From assembly GCF_963975745.1 (NCBI RefSeq), contig NZ_CAXBIB010000010.1, positions 73,793 through 137,792 on the forward strand: a stretch of DNA of 64,000 nt. Direction: 5' to 3'. The translations under genes were made by a program, and so were the position numbers. The DNA is from Parvibaculum sp963975745. Its GTDB lineage: Bacteria > Pseudomonadota > Alphaproteobacteria > Parvibaculales > Parvibaculaceae. Below, piece after piece: positions 44,438 through 52,172 of this stretch (position 1 is the stretch's first letter; every line of letters begins with the position of its first letter). The notes below the pieces were generated by a model, which saw only the letters and a program-made list of their open reading frames with translations, searched no databases and was not told the origin of the DNA.

Positions 44438-45226
44438 TCAGCCAAATTTCGAAAAATCCGGCGGGCGCTTCTCGAAGAAGGCGCTGATTGCCTCCTTGAC
44501 CTCATCCGAGCGAAGCTGCGCAGCGAAGACGCGAGCTTCGGCCTCACGCGCTTCGCCGACCCGCGGACGATCATTGTCCTTCAGCAGCGCCTTGGTGGCG
44601 CGCACCGCATTGGGCGCCTTCGCGGCGAGCGCCTTGGCGCGGGCGAGCGCTTCCACAGGCAACTCATTGTCCGGGAAGACATCCGCAACAAGGCCGATGG
44701 CTTCGGCCTTTTCCGCGCCAATCTTCTTGCCGGTCAGAAAAAGGTCCGCTGCTTTCTGAATGCCGATCTGACGCTGCAGCAGGAAGGTCGAGCCCGCTTC
44801 CGGCACGAGGCCGAGATTGACAAAGGGCATCTGGAAGGTCGCGCTCGCACCCGCATAGACCAGATCGCAGTGCAGCAGCATGGTGACGCCGACGCCGACG
44901 GCAAGCCCGTTCACCGCCGCCACGACCGGCTTTTCGGCATTGGCGAGATTTTCGAGGAAGCGCGTCACATGCGGCTTTTCCTTCGGCTGTTCGTCGAGCG
45001 GCGTCGTGCCCGCCTTGGCGAAATCGGCAAGATCGTTGCCGGCCGTGAAGGAACCGCCGGTGCCGGTGTAGTAGGTGACGCGGATTTTCGGATCGGCATC
45101 CGCCGTCTCGATCGCATCAGCCAGCACCTTGTACATCTCCGCCGTCAGTGCGTTCTTCTTGTCCGGGCGGTTGATGGTGACGATCTGGACACCGTCTTCG
45201 ACGGTCACGAGCACATAATCGGTCAT
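44438..45226 (-). CDS. Enoyl-CoA hydratase/isomerase family protein
   Basis: A 262-residue crotonase-fold protein with RPDKKNALTAEMY, the oxyanion-hole loop GTGGSFTAGNDLADF and NGLAVGVGVTMLLHCDLVYA, followed by the FVNLGLVPEAGST segment. The second glutamate position (PEAGS) is the one used by hydratases and isomerases, so it is likely active on an enoyl-CoA in beta-oxidation. Chain-length specificity cannot be read. The ATG at 45226 gives the normal N-terminus. Confidence 0.92.
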   Translation of the reverse strand: MTDYVLVTVEDGVQIVTINRPDKKNALTAEMYKVLADAIETADADPKIRVTYYTGTGGSFTAGNDLADFAKAGTTPLDEQPKEKPHVTRFLENLANAEKPVVAAVNGLAVGVGVTMLLHCDLVYAGASATFQMPFVNLGLVPEAGSTFLLQRQIGIQKAADLFLTGKKIGAEKAEAIGLVADVFPDNELPVEALARAKALAAKAPNAVRATKALLKDNDRPRVGEAREAEARVFAAQLRSDEVKEAISAFFEKRPPDFSKFG

Positions 45227-45369
45227 CGGGCGATCCTTCGATTGAACGTTGCAATTGTATCGGTAAGTTCTTTTTCGGAATTTAGGGCTCCGCCGGCCTG
45301 CCTGCAAAGCCTATCCATGCAACAGCTTGTGCGCACGGTATGGGTCCGCTGAACGAATTTGAACAGGCA

Positions 45370-46020
45370 TCAGGCAGGCAGGAGACGCCAGACGCTGGTG
45401 TTGCGGACATCGGTGTCTTCCAGTTCGCGCGTCGTCTTCACGGCGTAGGAGACCAGTTTTTCAAGGCCGGATTTCGGCAGATAGGTACGCCCGGGATCCC
45501 CGATCAGCACCGTCGTGCCCTCGCCCGCAAGCTTGCGCAGCCATGTTTCGATGCGCGCCGCCAGAGGCCCCTCGTAGCACATGTCGCCGACGAGAACGAT
45601 GTCCCAGCCGCGATTGGCGGTGCCGACAAGATCGTCGGTCGCTGCGGCAATGGCGACATTGTTGGTTTCGGCGTTGAGTGCAATCGCCGCCGCCGCGAAG
45701 GCATCGATGTCGGCGGCAAGCGCCATGGCGGCGCCCGCCTTCATCGCGGCAATGGCGATCAGCCCCGAGCCCGAACCGAAATCGAGGACGCGCTGGCCGC
45801 GCACGATTTCCGGATTGTCGAGAATGTAGCGTGCCAATGCCTGACCGCCTGCCCAGGCGAAGGCCCAGAATGGCGGCGGCAGACCCGACTTCTCGAGTTC
45901 CTCCTCGGTCATCTGCCAGATCGGAACGATTTCGCTGGCGAGGTGCAACCGGATTTCGGGAATGAGCGGCGGTTCGTGAAGCTGCGTGTTCTCGCGAATG
46001 AAGCGGGCGGGATCGCTCAT
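45370..46020 (-). CDS. Class I methyltransferase, ETF-beta lysine methyltransferase (METTL20)-like
   Basis: A 216-residue protein. It has RENTQLHEPPLIPEIRLHLA at the start, PPPFWAFAWAGGQALARYIL, the SAM-binding motif VLDFGSGSGLIAIAAMKAGA and the DMCYEGP post-motif. This arrangement is that of the electron-transfer-flavoprotein beta-subunit lysine methyltransferase family. It overlaps the end of ribF by 4 bp (ATGA). Methylation of ETF beta would tune electron flow from acyl-CoA dehydrogenases; one such dehydrogenase is encoded 4 kb away. The substrate is inferred from the family. Confidence 0.85.
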   Translation of the reverse strand: MSDPARFIRENTQLHEPPLIPEIRLHLASEIVPIWQMTEEELEKSGLPPPFWAFAWAGGQALARYILDNPEIVRGQRVLDFGSGSGLIAIAAMKAGAAMALAADIDAFAAAAIALNAETNNVAIAAATDDLVGTANRGWDIVLVGDMCYEGPLAARIETWLRKLAGEGTTVLIGDPGRTYLPKSGLEKLVSYAVKTTRELEDTDVRNTSVWRLLPA

Positions 46021-46967
46021 GCGCCGGCAGGCAGTGCGGCAAGAACGGCGCGCGCCTGTTCGCTGTCTTTTGCAATCTGCGCCTTCAGGCTTTCCAGGCC
46101 GTCGAATTTCCGTTCGGGACGCAGATATTCGACGAACGAGACGGCCGCATGGGCACCATAGATGTCGCCGTCGAAATCGAAGATATGCGCTTCCAGAAGC
46201 ACGTCCTGCTTGTCGAAGGTCGGGCGTCGGCCGACATTCGCAACGCCGTCATAGCTGCCCCTGTGCGGCCCGTCCTCGATCTCGACCTTCACCGCATAAA
46301 CGCCAAGCGCCGGTTCGACGTGATCCTCAAGTGGCAGATTTGCGGTCGGAAAGCCGATGGTGCGGCCGCGTTGATCGCCCTGCTGGATATGCGTCTCGAC
46401 CGTCCACCAATGGCCGAGCAGCTTCGCCGCGCCACGCGGATCGCCCTTTGCCAGAAGCTCGCGGATACGTGTCGAGGAATAGGCTTCGCCGTCACCGCGC
46501 ACTTCCGGCACGATGTCGACGCCGAAACCTTCCATTTCGCCCATATAGGCCAGCGTCGCCGCATCGCCGCCGCGTCCCTTGCCGAAGCGAAAATCGTAAC
46601 CCGCCACCACGTGCACGGCGCGCAGCCCGTCGACCAGCACATCGAGAACGAATTCCGGTGCGAGTTTTTGCGACATGCGCTGATCGAATGGCAGCGCCGC
46701 CAGAACATCGACGCCCAGCTTTTCCAGCAGCCGTGCCTTGGCGCGGAAAGGGGTCAGACGAAAAAAGGGCTTGTCGGGAAAAAAGAACTGCTGGGGATGC
46801 GGCTCGAAGACAAGGACGCCGAGCGGCACGCCGAGTTCTGCTGCCAGACGCGCCGCCTCCCCGATCACCTTGCGGTGGCCGAGATGCACGCCATCGAAGT
46901 TTCCGAGTGCGTAGACGCCGCCCGTCAGGCCGGGCGGCACGTGCTCGTGGTGGCGGATAATCTGCAT
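46017..46967 (-). CDS. ribF: Bifunctional riboflavin kinase / FAD synthetase
   Basis: A 316-residue RibF. The N-terminal FMN adenylyltransferase domain has GNFDGVHLGHRKVIGEA, FEPHPQQFFF and GYDFRFGKGRGGD; the C-terminal flavokinase domain has GRTIGFPTANLP, YAVKVEIEDG and EAHIFDFDGDIYGA. It makes FMN and FAD from riboflavin. The ATG at 46967 gives the usual N-terminus (MQIIRHHEHVPP); another in-frame ATG is at 47030. It is translationally coupled to the methyltransferase gene. Confidence 0.95.
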   Translation of the reverse strand: MQIIRHHEHVPPGLTGGVYALGNFDGVHLGHRKVIGEAARLAAELGVPLGVLVFEPHPQQFFFPDKPFFRLTPFRAKARLLEKLGVDVLAALPFDQRMSQKLAPEFVLDVLVDGLRAVHVVAGYDFRFGKGRGGDAATLAYMGEMEGFGVDIVPEVRGDGEAYSSTRIRELLAKGDPRGAAKLLGHWWTVETHIQQGDQRGRTIGFPTANLPLEDHVEPALGVYAVKVEIEDGPHRGSYDGVANVGRRPTFDKQDVLLEAHIFDFDGDIYGAHAAVSFVEYLRPERKFDGLESLKAQIAKDSEQARAVLAALPAGA

Positions 46968-47069
46968 CTGCGTGGGTCGGGGCTCCGGGGCAAAGGGGTC
47001 GGCCAAAGGTGATGGCGGATCGGCCCCCATGCGTCAAGTGCAGGGGACGAGACGCCCGTTGCGCATGTT

Positions 47070-47927
47070 CTACCAGACGAGACGCGGCATGGCCGCGACG
47101 GCACGCACGCCAGCGCGGGCCAGGACCGCCTCAACACGCGCTTCGTCGGGGCTCTCAGGCGCCGGGCCACAATCGGCCGCGGCAATCCCGCCGGTGACGA
47201 ACAGGGCATCGATGCCGGCGTCGCCGGCGCCCAGCATATCGGTCAACGGACCGTCGCCGACGGCCAGGATTCGGGCGTCGGCGACCGGACCGCCGGCAAT
47301 GTCGGCGAGACGGCGACGCGCCACCTCGTAGATCGGCCGGTGCGGCTTGCCGAAATACACGACCTCGCCGCCCAGTTCCTCGTAGAGCGCGGCCAGCGCA
47401 CCGGCGCAGTAGATATGTTTCGAGCCGCGCTCGACGATGATGTCGGGATTGGCGCAAACGAGCGGAAGCCTCCGCGCGACCAGATTCTCGAACTGCCTGC
47501 GATAGTCTTCCGGCCCCTCGATCTCATCGTTGAACGGTCCGGTGACAAGGATGAAGGCTGCCTGCGCCTCGTCCACGCGTTCGACGCCGGTGCCGTCGAA
47601 CAATGCCAGATCGCGATCGGGACCAATATAGTAGCAGGCGTCGCCCAATGTCCGACTGCCGAGATAGGTCCGCGTTGCGTCGCCCGATGTGAGGATGCCG
47701 TCATAGACATCATGCGGTATGCCCATGCGTTCGAACATTTCCGGCAGCGTCGTCGACGGCCGCGGTGCGTTCGAGAGCAGCAATACGCGCCCGCCCCCGG
47801 CGCGGAAGCGGCCCAGCGCATCGGCAACGCCGGGATAGGCCTCGCGTCCATTGTGCAACACGCCCCAGACATCGCAGAGCAGGGCATCGTAGCGGGCGGC
47901 GATCGCAGAGAGACCGGAAATCAGCAA
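47070..47927 (-). CDS. TIGR01459-type HAD hydrolase
   Basis: A 285-residue HAD protein of the NagD-like subclass IIA. Motif I is LLCDVWGVLHNG (nucleophile Asp), motif II LLLSNAPRP, and the C-terminal motif III/IV region is YFGKPHRPIYEVA with VGDGPLTDMLGAGDAGIDAL. It is probably a sugar-phosphate or nucleotide phosphatase; the substrate is unknown. The start is likely the TTG at 47927, with AAGGAA about 9 bases upstream; no ATG or GTG gives a sensible N-terminus without entering rsmD. It lies 26 bp after rsmD. Confidence 0.85.
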   Translation of the reverse strand: MLISGLSAIAARYDALLCDVWGVLHNGREAYPGVADALGRFRAGGGRVLLLSNAPRPSTTLPEMFERMGIPHDVYDGILTSGDATRTYLGSRTLGDACYYIGPDRDLALFDGTGVERVDEAQAAFILVTGPFNDEIEGPEDYRRQFENLVARRLPLVCANPDIIVERGSKHIYCAGALAALYEELGGEVVYFGKPHRPIYEVARRRLADIAGGPVADARILAVGDGPLTDMLGAGDAGIDALFVTGGIAAADCGPAPESPDEARVEAVLARAGVRAVAAMPRLVW

Positions 47928-47953
47928 GAGATGGTTCCTTCGACAAGGACGGG

Positions 47954-48523
47954 TCAGGCCGGTGCCCGCATGAAGACGAATTCGGTGACGCCATAGCGCC
48001 GCCGGTCGACTTCTACAAAACCTTCCGGCGCAGCGAAGTCGGATGTCACGGCTTCCTCGACGATGCACAAGGCGCCGGGCACCAGCCAGTCGCCGTCCCG
48101 TGCCGAGACGAGCGCCGCCTCGCCCAGCTTGCGGCCATAGGGCGGATCGGCGAAGACGAGCGAGAAGGCCGGGCCGACGCTGCCGGGCCGGGGCCCAAGC
48201 GAGGCTGCATCGCGCTTGTAGAGCTTGGCATGACCATTGAGACCGAGATGCTCGAGATTCTCGCGGATGGCGGCGCGACTCTCGGCATGGTCGTCGACGA
48301 AGAGACAGAAGGATGCGCCCCGCGACAGGGATTCCAGTCCGAGTGCGCCCGATCCCGCAAAAAGATCCAGCACCCGCGCGTCCTCGAGCTCAAAACCGTC
48401 AAAATCCGCGTGGGCCAGAATGTTGAACAGGGCCTCACGCGCCCGTTCACCGGTCGGGCGCACGCGGTCCCCCCTGGGTGCCGCGATCGCCCGGCCCCTA
48501 TGGGTGCCGCCGACGATCCGCAT
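47954..48523 (-). CDS. rsmD: 16S rRNA (guanine(966)-N(2))-methyltransferase
   Basis: A 189-residue RsmD with MRIVGGTHRGRAI at the start, VRPTGERAREALFNIL, the SAM motif VLDLFAGSGALGLESLSRGA and the catalytic FADPPYG. It methylates G966 of 16S rRNA. The ATG at 48523 has AAGG upstream. It overlaps the end of rluB by 26 bp; the frame is also open to an ATG at 48550. The rluB-rsmD pair is a standard alphaproteobacterial arrangement. Confidence 0.96.
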   Translation of the reverse strand: MRIVGGTHRGRAIAAPRGDRVRPTGERAREALFNILAHADFDGFELEDARVLDLFAGSGALGLESLSRGASFCLFVDDHAESRAAIRENLEHLGLNGHAKLYKRDAASLGPRPGSVGPAFSLVFADPPYGRKLGEAALVSARDGDWLVPGALCIVEEAVTSDFAAPEGFVEVDRRRYGVTEFVFMRAPA

Positions 48524-49454
48524 GACGCGCCTTTCCCTTGCCGGCCGCATCGGCCTTTTTGGTGCGGAAGGTCTTCAGCCGCGGCTTCGTTCCGCCGGGC
48601 TTTCCCGCCGGCCTGGCATCGCGCTTCGAGACGGAACCGGTGACGGCCTTCTTCGGCGCGTTCCGGTTCGACGGTGCCTCGGCCTGCATGAACTGCTCGG
48701 CATGGGCACCGAGCTGGTCCATCAAGACCCGGTTCGGCACCTGCGCCACCTCGCCTTCAGCAAGATCGCCAACCTGGAAGGGCCCGAAAGACAGCCGGAT
48801 CAGACGATTGACCTTCAGGCCCAGCGCACCGAGCACGCGCTTCACCTCGCGGTGCTTGCCTTCCTTCAGGCCGACCGTCAGCCAGACATTCGAGCCCTGT
48901 ACCTTGTCGAGCTTCGCCTCGATCGATCCGTAGCGCACGCCTTCGACCGTGATGCCGTCCTTCAACTTGTCGAGATCGGCCTGGGTGATTGCGCCCCAGG
49001 CGCGCACGCGGTAACGCCGCGTCCAGCCGGTGGACGGCAGTTCGAGCAGCCGCGCCAAGGCGCCGTCATTGGTCAGCAGCAGCAGGCCTTCGGTATTGAT
49101 ATCGAGACGGCCGACCGAAACCACGCGCGGCATGCCGGCCGGCAGGCGCTCGAAGACCGTCGTGCGACCTTCGGGATCCTTCGCCGTCGTCACGAGTCCG
49201 GCCGGCTTGTGATAGCGCCAGAGCCGTGTCGGCTCCTGCTTCGGCAAGGCCTTGCCGTCGACGACGATTGCCTCGCGACCGGTCACGTTGAGGGCGGGGC
49301 TCTGCAGCACCTTGCCGTCAACCGTCACACGACCGTCGGCAATCAATTGCTCGGCCTCGCGACGCGAACAGATGCCGGCGCGGGCGATGACCTTGGCAAT
49401 GCGCTCGCCCTGGGGCGATGCATCGGCGGCGGGCGTTTTTGAGCGAGCGTTCAT
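48498..49454 (-). CDS. rluB: 23S rRNA pseudouridine synthase, RluB/RsuA family
   Basis: A 318-residue protein: an S4 domain at the N-terminus (RIAKVIARAGICSRREAEQL), then the RsuA-family catalytic domain with the aspartate in VGRLDINTEGLLLLTNDG, LKEGKHREVKRVL and LIRLSFGPF. A basic low-complexity C-terminal tail (about residues 265-318) is typical of alphaproteobacterial RluB. It probably makes pseudouridine 2605 of 23S rRNA. It is divergent from tadA. Confidence 0.93.
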   Translation of the reverse strand: MNARSKTPAADASPQGERIAKVIARAGICSRREAEQLIADGRVTVDGKVLQSPALNVTGREAIVVDGKALPKQEPTRLWRYHKPAGLVTTAKDPEGRTTVFERLPAGMPRVVSVGRLDINTEGLLLLTNDGALARLLELPSTGWTRRYRVRAWGAITQADLDKLKDGITVEGVRYGSIEAKLDKVQGSNVWLTVGLKEGKHREVKRVLGALGLKVNRLIRLSFGPFQVGDLAEGEVAQVPNRVLMDQLGAHAEQFMQAEAPSNRNAPKKAVTGSVSKRDARPAGKPGGTKPRLKTFRTKKADAAGKGKARHADRRRHP

Positions 49455-49534
49455 GCCCCCTCTTTAGCAGGCGCCTTGCCGGACCGAAAGCCACCGCTTG
49501 ACGGGCCCGGCGCCGCACAGGCAGGGTCCCGTCC

Positions 49535-50008
49535 ATGACCGCCGACAGGACAATCGACAGCCGGCCGCGCCCGATGGACATGGCCATGGCCGAAGCCGAG
49601 GCCGCCGCCGCACGCGGCGAGGTGCCCGTCGGCGCGGTCGTGGTCGACGCGAGCGGCACGGTCCTTGGCCGGGCCGGTAACCGGACGCTCGAGCTCAAGG
49701 ATCCAACCGCCCATGCGGAAATGCTGGCGATCCGCGCCGCCTGCGTGGCCCTCGGCTCGGAACGTCTGACCGGCTGCGACCTCTATGTGACACTCGAGCC
49801 CTGCCCGATGTGTGCGGCCGCGATCTCGTTTGCCCGGCTGAGGCGCCTCTATTACGGGGCCGCCGACGCGAAAGGCGGAGGCGTCGATCACGGACCGCGC
49901 ATCTTCGAACATGCGACCTGCCACCATCGGCCCGACATCTATGGCGGTATCGGCGAGACCCGGGCGGCGGCGCTTTTGCGCGATTTCTTCGCTGCCCGGC
50001 GGGACTGA
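49535..50008 (+). CDS. tadA: tRNA(Arg) adenosine(34) deaminase
   Basis: A 157-residue deaminase with the zinc and proton-shuttle motif His60-Ala-Glu62 (TAHAEMLAIR) and the second zinc motif Cys90-Pro-Met-Cys93 (LEPCPMCAAAISFARL). The C-terminal GGGVDHGPRIF segment is typical of TadA. It converts A34 of tRNA-Arg(ACG) to inosine. The start at 49535 adds about 12 residues to the core; an ATG at 49574 is possible. Confidence 0.95.
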   Translation: MTADRTIDSRPRPMDMAMAEAEAAAARGEVPVGAVVVDASGTVLGRAGNRTLELKDPTAHAEMLAIRAACVALGSERLTGCDLYVTLEPCPMCAAAISFARLRRLYYGAADAKGGGVDHGPRIFEHATCHHRPDIYGGIGETRAAALLRDFFAARRD

Positions 50009-50132
50009 GGAAAGCCCCCGTCCGGCCACGGCTTTCCGCGTGATTTGCCGGGCGCAACGGGCTAGAGTGCAGCCATTCGCCATTGAAACGGGGGCCGAGG
50101 CCCTCCAATCCAAAAAATCGAGGGGAGACCTG

Positions 50133-51371
50133 ATGAATTTCGAATATTCCGACAAAACCAAGGAGATGATCGCCCGGCTTGAGCGCTTCATGGACGATCA
50201 CATCTATCCGAACGAGAAGACCTATAACGACCAGATGGAGGCCTTCCGCGCCGCCGGCAATCCGTGGCAGGTACCGCAAATTCTCGAAGACCTGAAGCCG
50301 AAGGCGCGCGATGCCGGCCTCTGGAACCTGTTCCTGCCGGAATCCGAGCGCGGCGGCGGTCTGTCCAACCTCGAATATGCTTCTCTCTGCGAGATCATGG
50401 GCCGCGTCGGCTGGGCGTCCGAGGTGTTCAACTGCTCGGCACCCGATACCGGCAACATGGAAGTGATCGAGCGCTACGGCAACGAGCGCCAGAAGAAGGA
50501 ATATCTGGAGCCGCTGCTCGAAGGAAAGATGCGCTCCGCCTTCCTCATGACCGAGCCGGACGTCGCTTCGTCCGACGCGACCAACATTTCGACCCGCATC
50601 GAGCGCGACGGAGACGAATATGTGATCAACGGCCGCAAGTGGTGGTCGTCGGGCGTCGGCGATCCGCGTTGCAAGATCGCGATCGTGATGGGCAAGACCG
50701 ATCCCAAGGCCGATACCTATCGCCAGCAATCACAGATTCTGATGCCGCTCGATGCCAAGGGCGTCAAGGTTGTCCGCATGCTGCCGGTTTTCGGCTATGA
50801 CGATGCGCCGCATGGCCATGCCGAAGTGATCCTGGACAATGTCCGTGTTCCGGCCGAGAACCTGCTTCTCGGCGAAGGCCGCGGCTTCGAGATCAGTCAG
50901 GGACGCCTCGGGCCGGGCCGTATCCATCACTGCATGCGCACCATCGGCGTTGCCGAACGGGCGCTCGAGATCATGGTCAAGCGCCTCCTTACCCGCGAGG
51001 CTTTCGGCAAGAGGATTGCCGATCATTCGGTCTGGGAAGAGCGTGTCGCCCGCGCGCGTACCGACATCGAAATGGCGCGTCTGCTGACGCTCAAGGCCGC
51101 CTACATGATGGACACGGTGGGCAACAAGGTTGCCCGCGCCGAGATCGCCATGATCAAGGTGGCGGCACCCAACATCGCGCTCAAGGTCATCGACGATGCC
51201 ATCCAGGCGCATGGCGGCGGCGGCGTGACCTCAGATTTCGGCCTCGCGAAAATGTATTCGGGCATGCGGACGCTGCGTCTGGCCGACGGTCCGGACGAAG
51301 TGCACAATCGCACCATCGCGAAGCTGGAGTTCAAGAAGTATCAGGAGAAACTCCGCGCGGCGGCCGAGTGA
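50133..51371 (+). CDS. Acyl-CoA dehydrogenase (ACAD10/11-type)
   Basis: A 412-residue flavoprotein. It contains the FAD/substrate motifs FLMTEPDVASSDATN and KWWSSG, the RLGPGRIHHCMRTIGVAERA segment and the C-terminal QAHGGGGVTSDFGLAKMYSG. The N-terminal MDDHIYPNEKTY and the RIHHCMR motif match the long-chain ACAD10/ACAD11 branch, the partner domain of the APH-fold kinases encoded at 26.8 and 54.3 kb. It oxidises acyl-CoA and passes electrons to ETF. The start has GAGGGGAG upstream. Confidence 0.94.
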   Translation: MNFEYSDKTKEMIARLERFMDDHIYPNEKTYNDQMEAFRAAGNPWQVPQILEDLKPKARDAGLWNLFLPESERGGGLSNLEYASLCEIMGRVGWASEVFNCSAPDTGNMEVIERYGNERQKKEYLEPLLEGKMRSAFLMTEPDVASSDATNISTRIERDGDEYVINGRKWWSSGVGDPRCKIAIVMGKTDPKADTYRQQSQILMPLDAKGVKVVRMLPVFGYDDAPHGHAEVILDNVRVPAENLLLGEGRGFEISQGRLGPGRIHHCMRTIGVAERALEIMVKRLLTREAFGKRIADHSVWEERVARARTDIEMARLLTLKAAYMMDTVGNKVARAEIAMIKVAAPNIALKVIDDAIQAHGGGGVTSDFGLAKMYSGMRTLRLADGPDEVHNRTIAKLEFKKYQEKLRAAAE

Positions 51372-51429
51372 TCGTGCTGCAGGAGCGGACAGATCGCGGA
51401 TACTGCATCTGCGACTGATGCAAACCCGG

Positions 51430-51462
51430 AACGGCCGGCCCCGTCAAACAGGGCCGGCCGTT
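51430..51462 (+). terminator. Intrinsic terminator after the acyl-CoA dehydrogenase gene
   Basis: A perfect 12-bp stem (AACGGCCGGCCC paired with GGGCCGGCCGTT) with a 9-base loop, ending in a short T-run (TTTTCG). It lies 58 bp after the stop codon. Confidence 0.88.
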
Positions 51463-51515
51463 TTCGCGACCGCCGGACGGACAAGACCAGAAACGAAAAG
51501 CAGCGGAACGCAGCC

Positions 51516-52169
51516 ATGACGTCATCGATGAAATTGTACAATGCGCAACTCTCGCCCTATGCCGCGCGTTGCCGCCTTGCGATCCACGCCAAGGGGCTCG
51601 ATGTCGCGATGATCGACGTCGCCCCCGGCGCCGTTCCGCCGGAACTCGATACGCTGACACCGATGCACAAGGTTCCGCTGCTGGTTCACGGCGACGTGGT
51701 GGTGCCGGAATCGGAAACGATCTGCGAATATCTGGAAGACCTGAATCTCGGGACATCGCTGCGTCCCGAGGGGGCAGCCCACATTGCGCGTATGCGGCTG
51801 CTGGCGCGGATCGGCGACCTCTACATCATGGAGCCGATGGGCAATCTGTTCGGCCAGATCAACCCGCAGGGCCGCGACCAGGCCCTGGTCGACCGTGAAA
51901 TGGCCGAATTGCTGAAGGGCATCGGCTGGCTGACCCATTATCTCGACGGATCGCCCTTTGCAGTCGGCGATCGCCTGAGTCTTGCTGATTGCGCGCTGGT
52001 ACCCATGCTGTTCTTCTTCGATCGGATCGGCCCGATGTTCGGCGAAGCAACACCGCTGAAGCATTTCCCTGCGACCGACGCCTATTTCGGAAGCGTGCAG
52101 AATCATCCGTCCGCCGCGAAGGTCGTCGCCGAGCTCGACGCTGCCCTGCGCCGCATGATGGGGAGCTAG
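51516..52169 (+). CDS. Glutathione S-transferase family protein
   Basis: A 217-residue GST. The N-terminal thioredoxin-fold domain (MKLYNAQLSPYAARCRLAI, then MHKVPLLVHGDVVVPESETI with the cis-Pro and glutathione-binding Glu-Ser) is followed by an all-helical domain with DRLSLADCALVPML. The Ser in LSPYAAR is at the usual catalytic position. Substrate unknown. gshA elsewhere in the window indicates that glutathione is made. It is followed by a convergent histidine kinase 3 bp away. Confidence 0.92.
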   Translation: MTSSMKLYNAQLSPYAARCRLAIHAKGLDVAMIDVAPGAVPPELDTLTPMHKVPLLVHGDVVVPESETICEYLEDLNLGTSLRPEGAAHIARMRLLARIGDLYIMEPMGNLFGQINPQGRDQALVDREMAELLKGIGWLTHYLDGSPFAVGDRLSLADCALVPMLFFFDRIGPMFGEATPLKHFPATDAYFGSVQNHPSAAKVVAELDAALRRMMGS

Positions 52170-52172
52170 AAT

